A stretch of DNA of 64,000 nt from Melaminivora suipulveris. GTDB lineage: Bacteria; Pseudomonadota; Gammaproteobacteria; Burkholderiales; Burkholderiaceae_C. The position numbers and the translations under genes were made by a program. Positions 50,575-59,448 of the stretch are shown here, in pieces. Numbering within the stretch: position 1 is the first letter of the stretch; every line of letters starts with the position of its first letter. Where the stretch lies: the NCBI RefSeq assembly GCF_003008575.1, contig NZ_CP027667.1, positions 562,501-626,500 on the forward strand. The letters are read 5' to 3'. The notes beneath the pieces are model-generated. The model made no database searches, was not told the origin of the DNA, and saw only the letters and a program-made list of their open reading frames with translations.

Positions 50575-51816
50575 TCAGGCGGCTGCCGCAGCACGCGCAT
50601 GGCGCTGGCGGTATTGCGCCAGAAAGCCTGCCAGGCGGCTGACCGCTTCGCGCAGGTCGTCCTCGTGCGGCAGGAAGACGATGCGAAAGTGCTGGTTGTC
50701 CGGGTAGTTGAAGCCCGTGCCCTGCACCAGCATCACGCGCGTGGCGCGCAGCACCTGCATGAAGAACTCGCGGTCGTCGGCAATGGGGTACATGTCCGGG
50801 TCCAGCCGCGGGAACATGTACAGCGCGGCCTGCGGCTTGACGCAGGTCACGCCGGGAATCTGCGTGATCAGCTCGTAGGCCAGGTCGCGCTGGCGACGCA
50901 GCCGGCCGCCGGGCTTCACCAAGTCGTTGATGCTCTGGTAGCCGCCCAGGGCCGTCTGGATGGCCCACTGGCCCGGCACGTTGGAGCCGAGCTTGATGTT
51001 GGCCAGCATGTTGATGCCTTCGATGTAATCCTTCGCGGCGGCCTTGTCGCCCGAGATCACCATCCAGCCCGCCCGGTAGCCGCAGGAGCGGTAGGCCTTG
51101 GACAGCGAATTGAAAGTGAGCGTCAGCACGTCGGTGGACAGGCTCGCCAGGGGCGTGTGCCGCACGCCGTCGTACAGCACCTTGTCATACACCTCGTCGG
51201 CGAAGACGACCAGCTCGTGCTCGCGCGCGATCGTGACGATGCCCTTGAGCAGCTCGTCCGAATACAGCGCCCCGGTGGGGTTGTTCGGGTTGATGACCAC
51301 GATGCCGCGCGTGCGCGGGGTGATCTTGGCGCGGATGTCGTCCAGGTCGGGCATCCAGCCGTTGCCCTCGTCGCACAGGTAGTGCACCGGCTTGCCGCCC
51401 GACAGGCTGGCGGCGGCCGTCCACAGCGGGTAGTCGGGGGCGGGCACCAGCAGCTCGTCGCCGTCGTCCAGCAGCGCGTTGGTGGCCATGACGATCAGGT
51501 CGCTGGCGCCGTTGCCGAGGTAAATGTCGTCCAGCGTCACGCCGGCCACGCCCTGCTCCTGCGTGTAGTGCATCACGGCCTTGCGCGCGGCGAAGATGCC
51601 CTTGCTGTCCGAGTAACCCGCCGAGTTGGGCAGGTTGCGGATCATGTCCTGCTGGATCTCCTCGGGCGCGTCAAAGCCAAAGGACGCAAGGTTGCCGATG
51701 TTCAGCTTGATGATCTTCTGGCCCTCGTCCTCCATCTGCCGCGCCGCGTCCACGATGGGGCCGCGCACGTCGTAGAGAACGTTGTTGAGCTTGGCGGACT
51801 TCTTGATGGGCTTCAT
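50575..51816 (-). CDS. alaA: Alanine-type aminotransferase (AlaA/YfbQ-like)
   Basis: Fold-type I PLP aminotransferase, likely glutamate-pyruvate transaminase. 413 residues: MKPIKKSAKLNNVLYDVRGP, LGNGASDLIVMA, NPNNPTGALY, PLP-lysine K240 in FNSLSKAYRSCGYRAGW, and LVQGTGFNYPDNQHFRIVFLP, all close to E. coli AlaA. ATG 51816. Upstream of hom on the same strand, a frequent alaC/alaA-hom-thrC order. A longer upstream frame overlaps the divergent gene and is not coding. Confidence 0.92.
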   Translation of the reverse strand: MKPIKKSAKLNNVLYDVRGPIVDAARQMEDEGQKIIKLNIGNLASFGFDAPEEIQQDMIRNLPNSAGYSDSKGIFAARKAVMHYTQEQGVAGVTLDDIYLGNGASDLIVMATNALLDDGDELLVPAPDYPLWTAAASLSGGKPVHYLCDEGNGWMPDLDDIRAKITPRTRGIVVINPNNPTGALYSDELLKGIVTIAREHELVVFADEVYDKVLYDGVRHTPLASLSTDVLTLTFNSLSKAYRSCGYRAGWMVISGDKAAAKDYIEGINMLANIKLGSNVPGQWAIQTALGGYQSINDLVKPGGRLRRQRDLAYELITQIPGVTCVKPQAALYMFPRLDPDMYPIADDREFFMQVLRATRVMLVQGTGFNYPDNQHFRIVFLPHEDDLREAVSRLAGFLAQYRQRHARAAAAA

Positions 51817-51891
51817 GCGCGGGCCTGGTGCTGCTGCGGTGGACGACGAAGCCGCGCCGCAGGCTGGGCGGGCGTGGCAACTGGGGAAACC

Positions 51892-51897
51892 TATAAT
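51892..51897 (+). promoter_or_regulatory. Consensus -10 TATAAT in divergent intergenic region
   Basis: Perfect TATAAT 60 bp upstream of the Mth938-like ATG at 51958 in the 141-bp gap between divergent genes. No strong -35 at the expected distance. Confidence 0.4.
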
Positions 51898-51957
51898 TTG
51901 ACCACAGTTCCCATCCTGCCCCGGCGCGCCGCGCGGGACACAGCTCCCCGCACCGCC

Positions 51958-52329
51958 ATGAAATTCCAGCCCGACCGCTTCGACGCCCAAGCCATCACCG
52001 CCTACGGGCCGGGTTGGGTCGCGGTCGATGGCGAGAAGACCAGCGCCAGCACCGTGCTGAGTTCGCGCGGCCAGCGCTTTGACTGGCAGTGCAGCAGCTT
52101 TGCCGATCTCACCGCCGCGCACTTCGCGCAGCTGGCCGATCTGCAACCCGAGGTCATCGTCTTCGGCAGCGGTGCGCGGCTGCGCTTTGCGCCGCCCGCC
52201 TGGCTGGCGCCGCTCATGCGCCGGCGCATCGGCGTGGAGACCATGGACACGCAGGCAGCCTGCCGCACTTACAACATCCTGGCCGGCGAGGGTCGCCACG
52301 TGGTCGCGGCGCTTCTGCTGGAGGCTTGA
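51958..52329 (+). CDS. Mth938-like (DUF498) domain protein
   Basis: 123 residues: MKFQPDRFDAQAITAYGPGW, VLSSRGQRFDWQ, LQPEVIVFGSGARLRF, GVETMDTQAACRTYNILAGEGR. The Mth938/DUF498 fold; eukaryotic NDUFAF3 (complex I assembly) belongs to the same family, but a bacterial role is unproven. ATG 51958. Divergent from the aminotransferase. Confidence 0.9.
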   Translation: MKFQPDRFDAQAITAYGPGWVAVDGEKTSASTVLSSRGQRFDWQCSSFADLTAAHFAQLADLQPEVIVFGSGARLRFAPPAWLAPLMRRRIGVETMDTQAACRTYNILAGEGRHVVAALLLEA

Positions 52330-52532
52330 CCTGGCTGCCGCCGGCGCTGTCAAGAGGCACTGCTCATCCAACCAGTATTGGGCCGCCGATTAGGCCGAAC
52401 GAGGCCTTTGCGGGTAAAATCCTGGGTTGCGGTCGGGGGCAACACCTGCGGCGACATCCTCGGTGTCGCAGCACCTCACCCTCACACTCCCCCGGCTTTC
52501 TTCGACCAATACCAAGAGAGATTGAAAGCGCC

Positions 52533-53063
52533 ATGGCGATCGTTGTCAACAAACCCCTTCCTGAATTCGAAGCCAATGCGACTGGTGGAATCAAGGTTTC
52601 CAACGTCTCGCACCTGGGCCAGATCCTGATCCTGTACTTCTACCCCAAGGACAACACCCCCGGCTGCACCACCGAGGCCATGCAGTTCCGCGACAAGTTC
52701 AAGGATTTCGAAAAGGCTGGCGCCGTGGTGTTCGGTGTCTCGCGCGACAACATGAAGTCGCACGACGACTTCAAGGCCAAGCTGGACCTGCCCTTCGAGC
52801 TGATCGCCGACACCGAAGAGAAGATGTGCCACATGTTCGGCGTGGTCAAGAACAAGATCATGTACGGCAAGAAGGTCAAGGGCATCGAGCGCAGCACCTT
52901 CCTGGTCGGCCCCGATGGCCTGCTGGCGCAGGAGTGGCGCGGCCTGAAGGTGCCAGGCCACGTGGATGAAGTGCTGAAGGCCGTCAAGGCCCTCAAGTCC
53001 GGCACGCGTCCGGCCTCGGCCAAGGCCACCGCCAAGGAAGCGCCGGTCCAGGAAGCTGCGTAA
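52533..53063 (+). CDS. bcp: Bcp/Tpx-type peroxiredoxin lacking the usual resolving Cys
   Basis: Thiol peroxidase of the AhpC/TSA-Bcp class. 176 residues; peroxidatic Cys45 in DNTPGCTTEAMQFRD with Thr/Arg surroundings conserved. The position five residues later, Cys50 in E. coli Bcp, is Met here; a different Cys (99, in EKMCHMFG) remains. So it is either a 1-Cys enzyme or resolves differently. The last ~20 residues are an Ala/Lys-rich tail. The RBS lies in AAGAGAG before ATG 52533. A TAAAAT box at 52415-52420 may be its -10. Confidence 0.9.
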   Translation: MAIVVNKPLPEFEANATGGIKVSNVSHLGQILILYFYPKDNTPGCTTEAMQFRDKFKDFEKAGAVVFGVSRDNMKSHDDFKAKLDLPFELIADTEEKMCHMFGVVKNKIMYGKKVKGIERSTFLVGPDGLLAQEWRGLKVPGHVDEVLKAVKALKSGTRPASAKATAKEAPVQEAA

Positions 53064-53193
53064 CGCGCACTGGGGCGCTACCCCGGACGCACGCCGCGAG
53101 TGCCCGCCGTCCGACAGGCCCGCCCGCAGCGCGTATGCATAATGGGTCAATGCCGCTGACGGACGCCTCCAGCCCAGCTCCCCGACCCGACAC

Positions 53194-53223
53194 AAGCCGC
53201 CTGGTTTTTCCGGCGGCTTTTTT
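53194..53223 (+). terminator. Intrinsic terminator after peroxiredoxin gene
   Basis: AAGCCGCC, loop of 10, GGCGGCTT with a T-run (TTTTTT) on the 3' side. Placed 130 bp past the stop at 53063 and 74 bp before the PhoH-type gene. Confidence 0.8.
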
Positions 53224-53296
53224 GCGTCTACAGTGGCGGTGAGCGCGGCCGCCGCGCCCGCCCGCCGCCCCCCTTTGTCGCCAAGATCTTTCGTAC

Positions 53297-55033
53297 ATGC
53301 CACTGCCCCCTGCCCCGACCAAGCGCGCCAGCAAGCTGGCGCCCAGCGCCTATCGCCAGAACGTCGGCGACAGCGAACCTGAGGACGACGAAGTCGCCGG
53401 CATCCCGGCCGAGCTGCCGCTTGACACCGCGCCACGCGGCGCGCGCCGCGCCGCCGCGCCCGCCAAGCGAGCCGCCAGTGCCGCAGCCACGGCCACGCCC
53501 GCGCCTGCTCCCGCAAAGCCCCAGGCGACGCGCAGCGAGGCTGCGCCCAGCGTGCCGGCCGCTCCCGTGGCAAAGCGCGGCAGCACTGCCGCTCCTCGAC
53601 CCGCGCCTGCGCCCGCCCCGGCGCGCAAGCGCGCCGCGCAGGGCCCGCGCAAGATGTTCGTGCTGGACACCAACGTGCTGCTGCACGACCCGACCAGTCT
53701 GTTTCGCTTCGAGGAACACGACATCTACCTGCCCATGGTGGTGCTGGAGGAGCTCGACGGCCACAAGACCGGCATGACCGAGGTGGCGCGCAACGGCCGC
53801 CAGACCAGCCGCACGCTGGACGCGCTGGCCGCGGTGCAAAGCGCCGACATCGCCGATGGCCTGAAGCTGAACGCCACCGGCAATGTGGGAGCCGGTGGTT
53901 GCCTCTACTTCCAGACCGAGCCACTGGACTACGAACTGCCCGCCAGCCTGCCACGGGGCAAGGCGGACAACCAGATCCTGGGCGTGGTGGCTGCGCTGCG
54001 CAAGAAGCACGCACCACGCGAAGTGGTGCTGGTGTCCAAGGACATCAACATGCGCGTCAAGGCGCGCGCGCTGGGCCTGTCCGCCGAGGACTACCGCAAC
54101 GACAAGACGCTGGACGACGCCGACCTGCTCTACACCGGCGCGCTGGCGCTGCCGCCGGATTTCTGGAGCAAGGCCGGCAAGAAGATCGAGAGCTGGCAAA
54201 GCGGCGCGCACATGTACTACCGCATCGGCGGGCCGCTGGCGGCGCAGGTCATGATCAACCAGTTCGTCTACTTCGAGGCGCCAGGCGAGCCCAGCCTGTA
54301 CGCGCGCGTGGTGGAGATCCGCGACAAGACCGCAGTGCTGGAGACGCTCAAGGATTACGGCTCGTCCAAGAACACCGTCTGGGGCGTGAACACACGCAAC
54401 CGCGAGCAGAACTTCGCCATGAACCTGCTCATGGACCCGGATGTCGACTTCGTGACGCTCACCGGCACGGCCGGCACCGGCAAGACGCTGATGGCCCTGG
54501 CCGCGGGCCTCACACAGGTGCTGGACGAGCGCCGCTACAGCGAGATCATCATGACCCGCGCCACGGTCAGCGTGGGCGAGGACATCGGCTTTCTGCCCGG
54601 CACCGAGGAAGAAAAGATGGGCCCGTGGATGGGCGCGCTGGACGACAACCTGGAGTTTCTGGCCAAGGGCGACGGCGGCAACGCCGGCGAGTGGGGTCGC
54701 GCCGCGACCAACGAACTCATCCGCAGCCGCATCAAGATCAAGAGCATGAACTTCATGCGCGGGCGCACTTTTTTGAACAAGTACGTGATCATCGACGAGG
54801 CGCAGAACCTGACGCCCAAGCAGATGAAGACGCTGATCACCCGCGCCGGCCCGGGCACCAAGATCATCTGCATGGGCAACCTGGCGCAGATCGACACGCC
54901 TTATCTGACCGAGGGTTCGTCCGGCCTGACCTATGTGGTCGACCGCTTCAAGGGCTGGCCGCACAGCGGGCACATATTGCTGGCGCGCGGCGAGCGCTCG
55001 CGCCTGGCGGACTTCGCCAGCGAGGTGCTGTAA
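53297..55033 (+). CDS. PIN-PhoH fusion ATPase (YlaK/PhoH2-like)
   Basis: 578 residues. The N-terminus to about 115 is a disordered Ala/Pro/Lys-rich region. A PIN nuclease domain (about 118-260: FVLDTNVLLHDPTSLFRF, KADNQILGVVAAL, LVSKDINMRVKAR) is followed by a PhoH-type RNA helicase/ATPase domain with Walker A GTAGTGKT at 390-397 and VIIDEAQNLTPKQMKTL. PhoH2 proteins couple RNA unwinding to PIN cleavage. ATG 53297. The following small gene starts after 2 bp. Confidence 0.93.
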   Translation: MPLPPAPTKRASKLAPSAYRQNVGDSEPEDDEVAGIPAELPLDTAPRGARRAAAPAKRAASAAATATPAPAPAKPQATRSEAAPSVPAAPVAKRGSTAAPRPAPAPAPARKRAAQGPRKMFVLDTNVLLHDPTSLFRFEEHDIYLPMVVLEELDGHKTGMTEVARNGRQTSRTLDALAAVQSADIADGLKLNATGNVGAGGCLYFQTEPLDYELPASLPRGKADNQILGVVAALRKKHAPREVVLVSKDINMRVKARALGLSAEDYRNDKTLDDADLLYTGALALPPDFWSKAGKKIESWQSGAHMYYRIGGPLAAQVMINQFVYFEAPGEPSLYARVVEIRDKTAVLETLKDYGSSKNTVWGVNTRNREQNFAMNLLMDPDVDFVTLTGTAGTGKTLMALAAGLTQVLDERRYSEIIMTRATVSVGEDIGFLPGTEEEKMGPWMGALDDNLEFLAKGDGGNAGEWGRAATNELIRSRIKIKSMNFMRGRTFLNKYVIIDEAQNLTPKQMKTLITRAGPGTKIICMGNLAQIDTPYLTEGSSGLTYVVDRFKGWPHSGHILLARGERSRLADFASEVL

Positions 55034-55035
55034 CC

Positions 55036-55413
55036 ATGGCCGGCTGGCTGTCCGCGCTCAAGTTCGTGCCCTGGGGCCAGGTCATCGACGCTGCGCCGCA
55101 GATCGTCCAGGGAGCGCGCAAGCTGATCCGCAAGGGCGAGCAAACGGCCGCGCCGCCGCCCGCCCCGGCAATGCCGGCCGCCAGTTTGCACGACAGCCTG
55201 GCCGGGCAGGTCGCCGCCCTGCAGCAGCGCGCCGCGCAACTGGAGGAGGAGCAGCGCGCCAGCGCCGTGCTGATCCGCTCACTGGCCGAGCAAAACGCCC
55301 AGGTGGTGCGCGCCATCGATGCGCTGCGTGTGCGCACGCGCTGGCTGGGCCTGGCCTGCGCGCTGCTTGGCGTGGTCAGCGTGGCGCTCTTGATTTGGGC
55401 GCTGAGCCGGTGA
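55036..55413 (+). CDS. Small coiled-coil membrane protein
   Basis: 125 residues: N-terminal amphipathic part (MAGWLSALKFVPWGQVIDAA), Pro/Ala linker, a coiled coil around 50-95 (VAALQQRAAQLEEEQRASAV) and a C-terminal membrane anchor (about 103-123). Family not recognised; a tail-anchored arrangement. It starts 2 bp after the PIN-PhoH stop, so almost certainly in the same operon. Confidence 0.7.
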   Translation: MAGWLSALKFVPWGQVIDAAPQIVQGARKLIRKGEQTAAPPPAPAMPAASLHDSLAGQVAALQQRAAQLEEEQRASAVLIRSLAEQNAQVVRAIDALRVRTRWLGLACALLGVVSVALLIWALSR

Positions 55414-55416
55414 TTA

Positions 55417-55476
55417 TGCTATTGTTTTAATAGCTACAAACGCTTGATCCATGCCGACTGAAGGCGGTTTTTATCA
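55417..55476. repeat. Dispersed ~60-bp repeat at the dnaB 3' end
   Basis: Plus-strand TGCTATTGTTTTAATAGCTAC, CGCTTGATCCATGCCGACTG, AAGGCGGTTTTTATCAA. The first part is a hairpin with GCTATT / AATAGC arms. The right end overlaps the dnaB stop codon (TCA at 55474-55476), so the repeat supplies or abuts the end of dnaB. It lies between convergent genes. Confidence 0.8.
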
Positions 55477-56895
55477 ATAATCGTCGCCGCCGTAGCCCAT
55501 GGCCAGGTTCTCGAAGCGCGTCTGGTTTTTCTGGAAGAACAGCTTGACGGTGCCGGTCGGGCCGTTGCGCTGCTTGCCGATGATGATCTCGGCGACGTTG
55601 GGCTCCTTGGAGTCCTTGTTGTAGTAGTCGTCGCGGTAGATGAACATGATGATGTCCGCGTCCTGCTCGATGGCGCCGGACTCGCGCAGGTCGCTCATCA
55701 TGGGGCGCTTGTCGGTGCGCGTTTCCACGCTGCGGTTGAGCTGCGACAGGGCGATCACCGGGCACTGCAATTCCTTGGCCAGCATCTTCAGCCCGCGCGA
55801 GATCTCGCCCAGCTCGGTGGCGCGGTTTTCCGAGCTGCTGGCGCCCGAGCCGCTCATCAGCTGCAGGTAGTCGACCACGATCAGCCCCAGCTTGCCGCAA
55901 GTGCGCGCCAGGCGGCGCGCGTTGGCGCGCAGTTCCGACGGCGTCAGGCCCGGCGTCTCGTCGATGTGCATGGAGACGCTGCGAAGCCGCTCCACCGCTT
56001 CCGTCAGGCGCGGCCACTCTTCGTCGGTCAGCTTGCCGGTGCGCAGGTTGCCCTGGTTGACGCGGCCGATCGAGCCGACGATGCGCAAAGCCAGCTGCGC
56101 CGCGCCCATTTCCATCGAGAACACCGCCACCGGCAGCCCCTCGTTGAGCGCCACATGCTCGGCGATGTTCACGGCGAACGAGGTCTTGCCCATGGACGGG
56201 CGCGCCGCCAGCACCACCAGGTCGCCCGCCTGCAGGCCGGACGTCATGCGGTCCAGGTCGGCAAAGCCGGTGGGCACGCCGGTGACGTCCATCGGGTTGT
56301 CGGCCATCTCCTGCACGCGGTCCAGCAGGTCCACCACCAGGCTGTCCAGCGGCTGGAAGCCCTGCTTCATGCGCGAGCCTTCTTCGCCGATGGCGAAGAT
56401 CTTCTGCTCGGCCTCGTCCAGAATGCGCTCGACCGGTTTGCCCTTGGGGTTGAAGGCGTTGGTGGCGATTTCGTCGCTGGCGGTCACCAGCTTTCGCAAA
56501 ATCGCCCGCTCGCGCACGATCTCGGCGTAGCGACGGATGTTGCTGGCGCTGGGCACGTACTGCGCCAGCCCGTTCAGGTAGGCCAGCCCGCCGATCTGGT
56601 CGGCCTTGCCCAGCGTTTGCAGGTGCTCGTGCACGGTGATCACGTCGGCTGGCTTGCTGGCGTTGATCAGCGCGCCGATGGCCGCGTAGACCTGCTGGTG
56701 CTCGTGGCGGTAGAAGTCGCCTTCGGTCAGCAGGTCGCCCACGCGGTCCCAGGCCATGTTGTCCAGCAGCAGGCCGCCCAGCACGCTGGACTCGGCCTCG
56801 ACCGAGTGCGGTGGCACGCGCAGTTGCGCAACCTCGTGGTCCAGCGGCGGGGCGAAGTCGTAATCGATGGCGGAGACGGACAGGACGGCGGACAT
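55474..56895 (-). CDS. dnaB: Replicative DNA helicase DnaB
   Basis: Hexameric 5'-3' helicase of the replication fork. 473 residues: N-terminal scaffold domain (LRVPPHSVEAESSVLGGLLLDN), RecA-like core with Walker A ARPSMGKTSF near 218-227, DYLQLMSG, and the Arg-finger region QDADIIMFIYRDDYY. ATG 56895 gives MSAVLSVSAIDYDFA. The C-terminus ends GYGGDDY. It follows the rpsF-priB-rpsR-rplI operon but is separated from rplI by an intrinsic terminator and 195 bp. Confidence 0.97.
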   Translation of the reverse strand: MSAVLSVSAIDYDFAPPLDHEVAQLRVPPHSVEAESSVLGGLLLDNMAWDRVGDLLTEGDFYRHEHQQVYAAIGALINASKPADVITVHEHLQTLGKADQIGGLAYLNGLAQYVPSASNIRRYAEIVRERAILRKLVTASDEIATNAFNPKGKPVERILDEAEQKIFAIGEEGSRMKQGFQPLDSLVVDLLDRVQEMADNPMDVTGVPTGFADLDRMTSGLQAGDLVVLAARPSMGKTSFAVNIAEHVALNEGLPVAVFSMEMGAAQLALRIVGSIGRVNQGNLRTGKLTDEEWPRLTEAVERLRSVSMHIDETPGLTPSELRANARRLARTCGKLGLIVVDYLQLMSGSGASSSENRATELGEISRGLKMLAKELQCPVIALSQLNRSVETRTDKRPMMSDLRESGAIEQDADIIMFIYRDDYYNKDSKEPNVAEIIIGKQRNGPTGTVKLFFQKNQTRFENLAMGYGGDDY

Positions 56896-57040
56896 GGGCG
56901 GTGGGCAGACAGGCGCCGAGGGTTGGCGCCACAAAAAGAAACCGGGACCGGGATGCTAGCCAGCCACGCGCCGCGCGTCATTGCACAAGTCTGTGGACAA
57001 TCGGTGGGCGCGGGGTGCACAACCGGTGGTCCCCAGAATG

Positions 57041-57066
57041 AAAAAACCGCCCGAAGGCGGTTTTTT
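57041..57066 (-). terminator. Perfect bidirectional terminator between rplI and dnaB
   Basis: AAAAAACCGCC, loop CGAA, GGCGGTTTTTT. A perfect palindromic stem with T-runs on both strands, 25 bp past the rplI stop. Ends the ribosomal-protein operon. Confidence 0.9.
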
Positions 57067-57090
57067 CAAGCAGTTGCGCGGGCGCGTCGC

Positions 57091-57543
57091 TCAGGCGGTC
57101 TCGCCATACACGGCAACCGTCACTTCGACCACCACGTCGGTGTGCAACGCCACGCTCACCGTGGTGTCGCCAGTGGTCTTGATCGGGCCGGCCGGCAGGC
57201 GCACCTGGCTCTTGACCAGCTTGTAGCCCTGGCGGTTCAGCTCTTCGGCGATGTCCTGGTTGGTCACCGAGCCGAACAGGCGGCCGTCCACGCCGGCCTT
57301 CTGCGTCAGCTTGACCGTGGAGCCGCCAAGCTTCTCGCCCTCGGCCTGGGCGGCTGCCAGCTTCTCGGCGGCGGCCTTTTCCAGTTCGGCGCGGCGGGCT
57401 TCGAACTCTGCCTTGGCAGCAGCCGTGGCGCGGCGCGCGCGGCCGGTGGGGATCAGGAAGTTGCGGGCGTAGCCGTCCTTGACCTTGACGATCTCGCCCA
57501 GGTTGCCCAGGTTCACGACCTTGTCGAGCAGGATGATTTGCAT
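57091..57543 (-). CDS. rplI: Ribosomal protein bL9
   Basis: 150 residues: [35 protein letters not shown], the long connecting helix rich in Ala/Glu/Lys, and the C-terminal rRNA-binding domain ([17 protein letters not shown]). Length family-typical. 14 bp after the rpsR stop; last of the rpsF operon. Confidence 0.98.
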   Translation of the reverse strand: MQIILLDKVVNLGNLGEIVKVKDGYARNFLIPTGRARRATAAAKAEFEARRAELEKAAAEKLAAAQAEGEKLGGSTVKLTQKAGVDGRLFGSVTNQDIAEELNRQGYKLVKSQVRLPAGPIKTTGDTTVSVALHTDVVVEVTVAVYGETA

Positions 57544-57557
57544 GATGGGCCGCTCCT

Positions 57558-57839
57558 TCAGATCTTGTGCTGGTCGGTGTACGGCAGCATGGCCAGGAAG
57601 CGCGCGCGCTTGATGGCGGTGTTGAGCTGACGCTGGTAGATCGCGCGCGTGCCGGTCAGACGCGCGGGGATGATCTTGCCGTTTTCGCCGATGAAATCAC
57701 GCAGGACATCGATGTCCTTGTAGTCGATCTCTTTCACACCGGCGACGGTGAAGCGGCAAAAGCGCTTGCGCTTGAACAGCAGCGACTGGGTGTTGCGCTT
57801 GGGACGCTTGTCCTTGTTGAATTTCTTGAACGTGGCCAT
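57558..57839 (-). CDS. rpsR: Ribosomal protein bS18
   Basis: 93 residues: [58 protein letters not shown], ending LPYTDQHKI. One Cys in RKRFCRF. ATG 57839 with AGAGGT upstream; 20 bp after priB. Partners with bS6 in the 30S platform. Confidence 0.98.
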   Translation of the reverse strand: MATFKKFNKDKRPKRNTQSLLFKRKRFCRFTVAGVKEIDYKDIDVLRDFIGENGKIIPARLTGTRAIYQRQLNTAIKRARFLAMLPYTDQHKI

Positions 57840-57859
57840 TTCGTGGACCTCTTGAAAAT

Positions 57860-58150
57860 TTAATCCTGTTGCATGTCCTGGATGTGGAACACCAACCCCT
57901 TGCCGTTGCGGCCGGCGGCGATGAAACCGCGAAACCGCCACTGGCTGCCGATGGCCTGGCGCGCAAGCCGCTCAGCCAGCGTGCCGAAGGCGACGGCCTT
58001 GGCGGAGAGCTTCACCTGGCGCTGGCTGCCTGCTTGCGCTTGCACCGACTCATGCGTGAGCACGACATCGATGGCCGGCAGACCGGCGGGCGTGTAGCGC
58101 AGGGCCTGGGCCTCGGCAAGTGCCGCGCGCAGGTCGAGCTGGTTGACCAC
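57860..58150 (-). CDS. priB: Primosomal replication protein PriB
   Basis: 96-residue single-stranded-DNA-binding OB-fold protein of replication restart. Motifs: [58 protein letters not shown] start at 58150 with GGGAG upstream; 14 bp after rpsF. Position between rpsF and rpsR is diagnostic. Confidence 0.95.
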   Translation of the reverse strand: MVNQLDLRAALAEAQALRYTPAGLPAIDVVLTHESVQAQAGSQRQVKLSAKAVAFGTLAERLARQAIGSQWRFRGFIAAGRNGKGLVFHIQDMQQD

Positions 58151-58164
58151 TGCTCCCAGGTGAA

Positions 58165-58611
58165 TCAGCGCTCGGTGGTGCGCTCTTGGCTGCGCTCGCC
58201 GCGCTCACCGCGTTCGCTGCGCTCGCCGCGTTCACCACGCTCGCCGGAGGCTGCAGCCTCGGCCTGGCTGGCCTTGCGGGCTTCTTCGCGCTCGACGGTC
58301 TTCATCATCGAAGACGGGCCGGTGTCGGCCTGCTTGCGCTGCACCGTCAGGTGGCGCAGCACGGCGTCGTTGAACTTGAAGGCGTGCTCCAGCTCGGCCA
58401 TCACGGCCTGGTCGGCTTCGATGTTCAGGCACAGGTAGTGCGCCTTGGCGAGCTTGTTGATCAGGTAGGTCAGCTGGCGGCGGCCCCAGTCTTCCACGCG
58501 GTGGATCTGGCCACCGCCGGCGGTGATCATGCCCTTGTAGCGCTCGAGCATGGCGGGAACCTGCTCGCTTTGATCCGGGTGGATCAACAAGATGATTTCG
58601 TAGTGACGCAT
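58165..58611 (-). CDS. rpsF: Ribosomal protein bS6 with extended C-terminal repeat
   Basis: 148 residues: [49 protein letters not shown]. The last ~25 residues are a tandem GER/SER-type repeat ([19 protein letters not shown]), encoded by an imperfect 9-bp DNA repeat at about 58186-58244, longer than the usual acidic tail. ATG 58611 with AAAGGAG upstream. First gene of its operon, divergent from grpE. Confidence 0.97.
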   Translation of the reverse strand: MRHYEIILLIHPDQSEQVPAMLERYKGMITAGGGQIHRVEDWGRRQLTYLINKLAKAHYLCLNIEADQAVMAELEHAFKFNDAVLRHLTVQRKQADTGPSSMMKTVEREEARKASQAEAAASGERGERGERSERGERGERSQERTTER

Positions 58612-58789
58612 GCACACTCCTTTTGGATAAAGCCATCCGCCGCGTCAGCCCCGGGAAAATGCATCCCAAAGCAAGCAGTATGGCAAGGCAAAACGAGCGA
58701 TTATATGACGCCCTGCAGCACCTGTACACTGCGCGCCGCTTGGCGGCCCGCCCGGCGGCGCCAGCGCGTCCGCTCATCGCCCTTGCACG

Positions 58790-58818
58790 CTTGAAATCGG
58801 GCGACGCCGCTCCCAAGT
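58790..58818 (+). promoter_or_regulatory. Sigma-32-like promoter of grpE
   Basis: CTTGAA (58790-58795), 15-bp spacer, TCCCAAGT (58811-58818) versus consensus CCCCATNT: 6 of 8 matches. Predicted start about 40 bp before the grpE ATG. Confidence 0.5.
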
Positions 58819-58866
58819 GCCGCCATACAACCCCGTTTTTCTCCAACACCTCCAACAACAGCCGAC

Positions 58867-59403
58867 ATGCCCGACCAGTTCCAATCCAACCCCGCTCCCG
58901 AAGAGATCGAGGCCGCGATGGCCGCCAACACCGCCGACGAGTTGACGCGGCTGCAAGGCGAACTGGCCGAACTGAAAGCCAAGAGCGCCGATCTGGCCGA
59001 CCAGTACCTGCGCGCCAAGGCCGAGGCCGAAAACGCCCGCCGCCGCGCCGACGAGGAGGTAGCCAAGGCACGCAAGTTCGGCATCGAGAGCTTTGCCGAG
59101 AGTCTGCTGCCGGTGTGCGACAGTCTGGACGCCGCCCTGGCCATCGAGAGCGCCACGGCCGAGCAACTGCGCGAAGGCTCGGACGCCACGCTGCGCCAGT
59201 TGCTCTCGGCGCTGGAGCGCAACAAGGTGGCCGTGGTCAACCCCGCGCCCGGCGCCAGGTTCGATCCGCACCAGCACCAGGCCATCAGCGTGGTGCCGGC
59301 CGAGCAGGAAGCCAACACCATCGTCAGCGTGCTGCAAAAAGGCTACCTGATCTTCGACCGCGTCCTGCGCCCCGCCCTGGTCACGGTGGCCGCCACCAAA
59401 TAA
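58867..59403 (+). CDS. grpE: Nucleotide exchange factor GrpE
   Basis: Releases ADP from DnaK. 178 residues: acidic start [19 protein letters not shown], long coiled coil (about 25-75, [20 protein letters not shown]), four-helix part, and the C-terminal beta domain with [19 protein letters not shown] and [19 protein letters not shown] 58867. 119 bp upstream of dnaK, with separate heat-shock-type promoters for each. Confidence 0.97.
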   Translation: MPDQFQSNPAPEEIEAAMAANTADELTRLQGELAELKAKSADLADQYLRAKAEAENARRRADEEVAKARKFGIESFAESLLPVCDSLDAALAIESATAEQLREGSDATLRQLLSALERNKVAVVNPAPGARFDPHQHQAISVVPAEQEANTIVSVLQKGYLIFDRVLRPALVTVAATK

Positions 59404-59448
59404 AGAAAACAAAGCGGCTGCACCGGCACAAATTTCCCCATGGGCGCG

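Noticed and set aside
58186..58244. CRISPR-like array because of short tandem repeats
   Set aside because: Units are contiguous imperfect 9-mers in the rpsF frame with no spacers and no cas genes.
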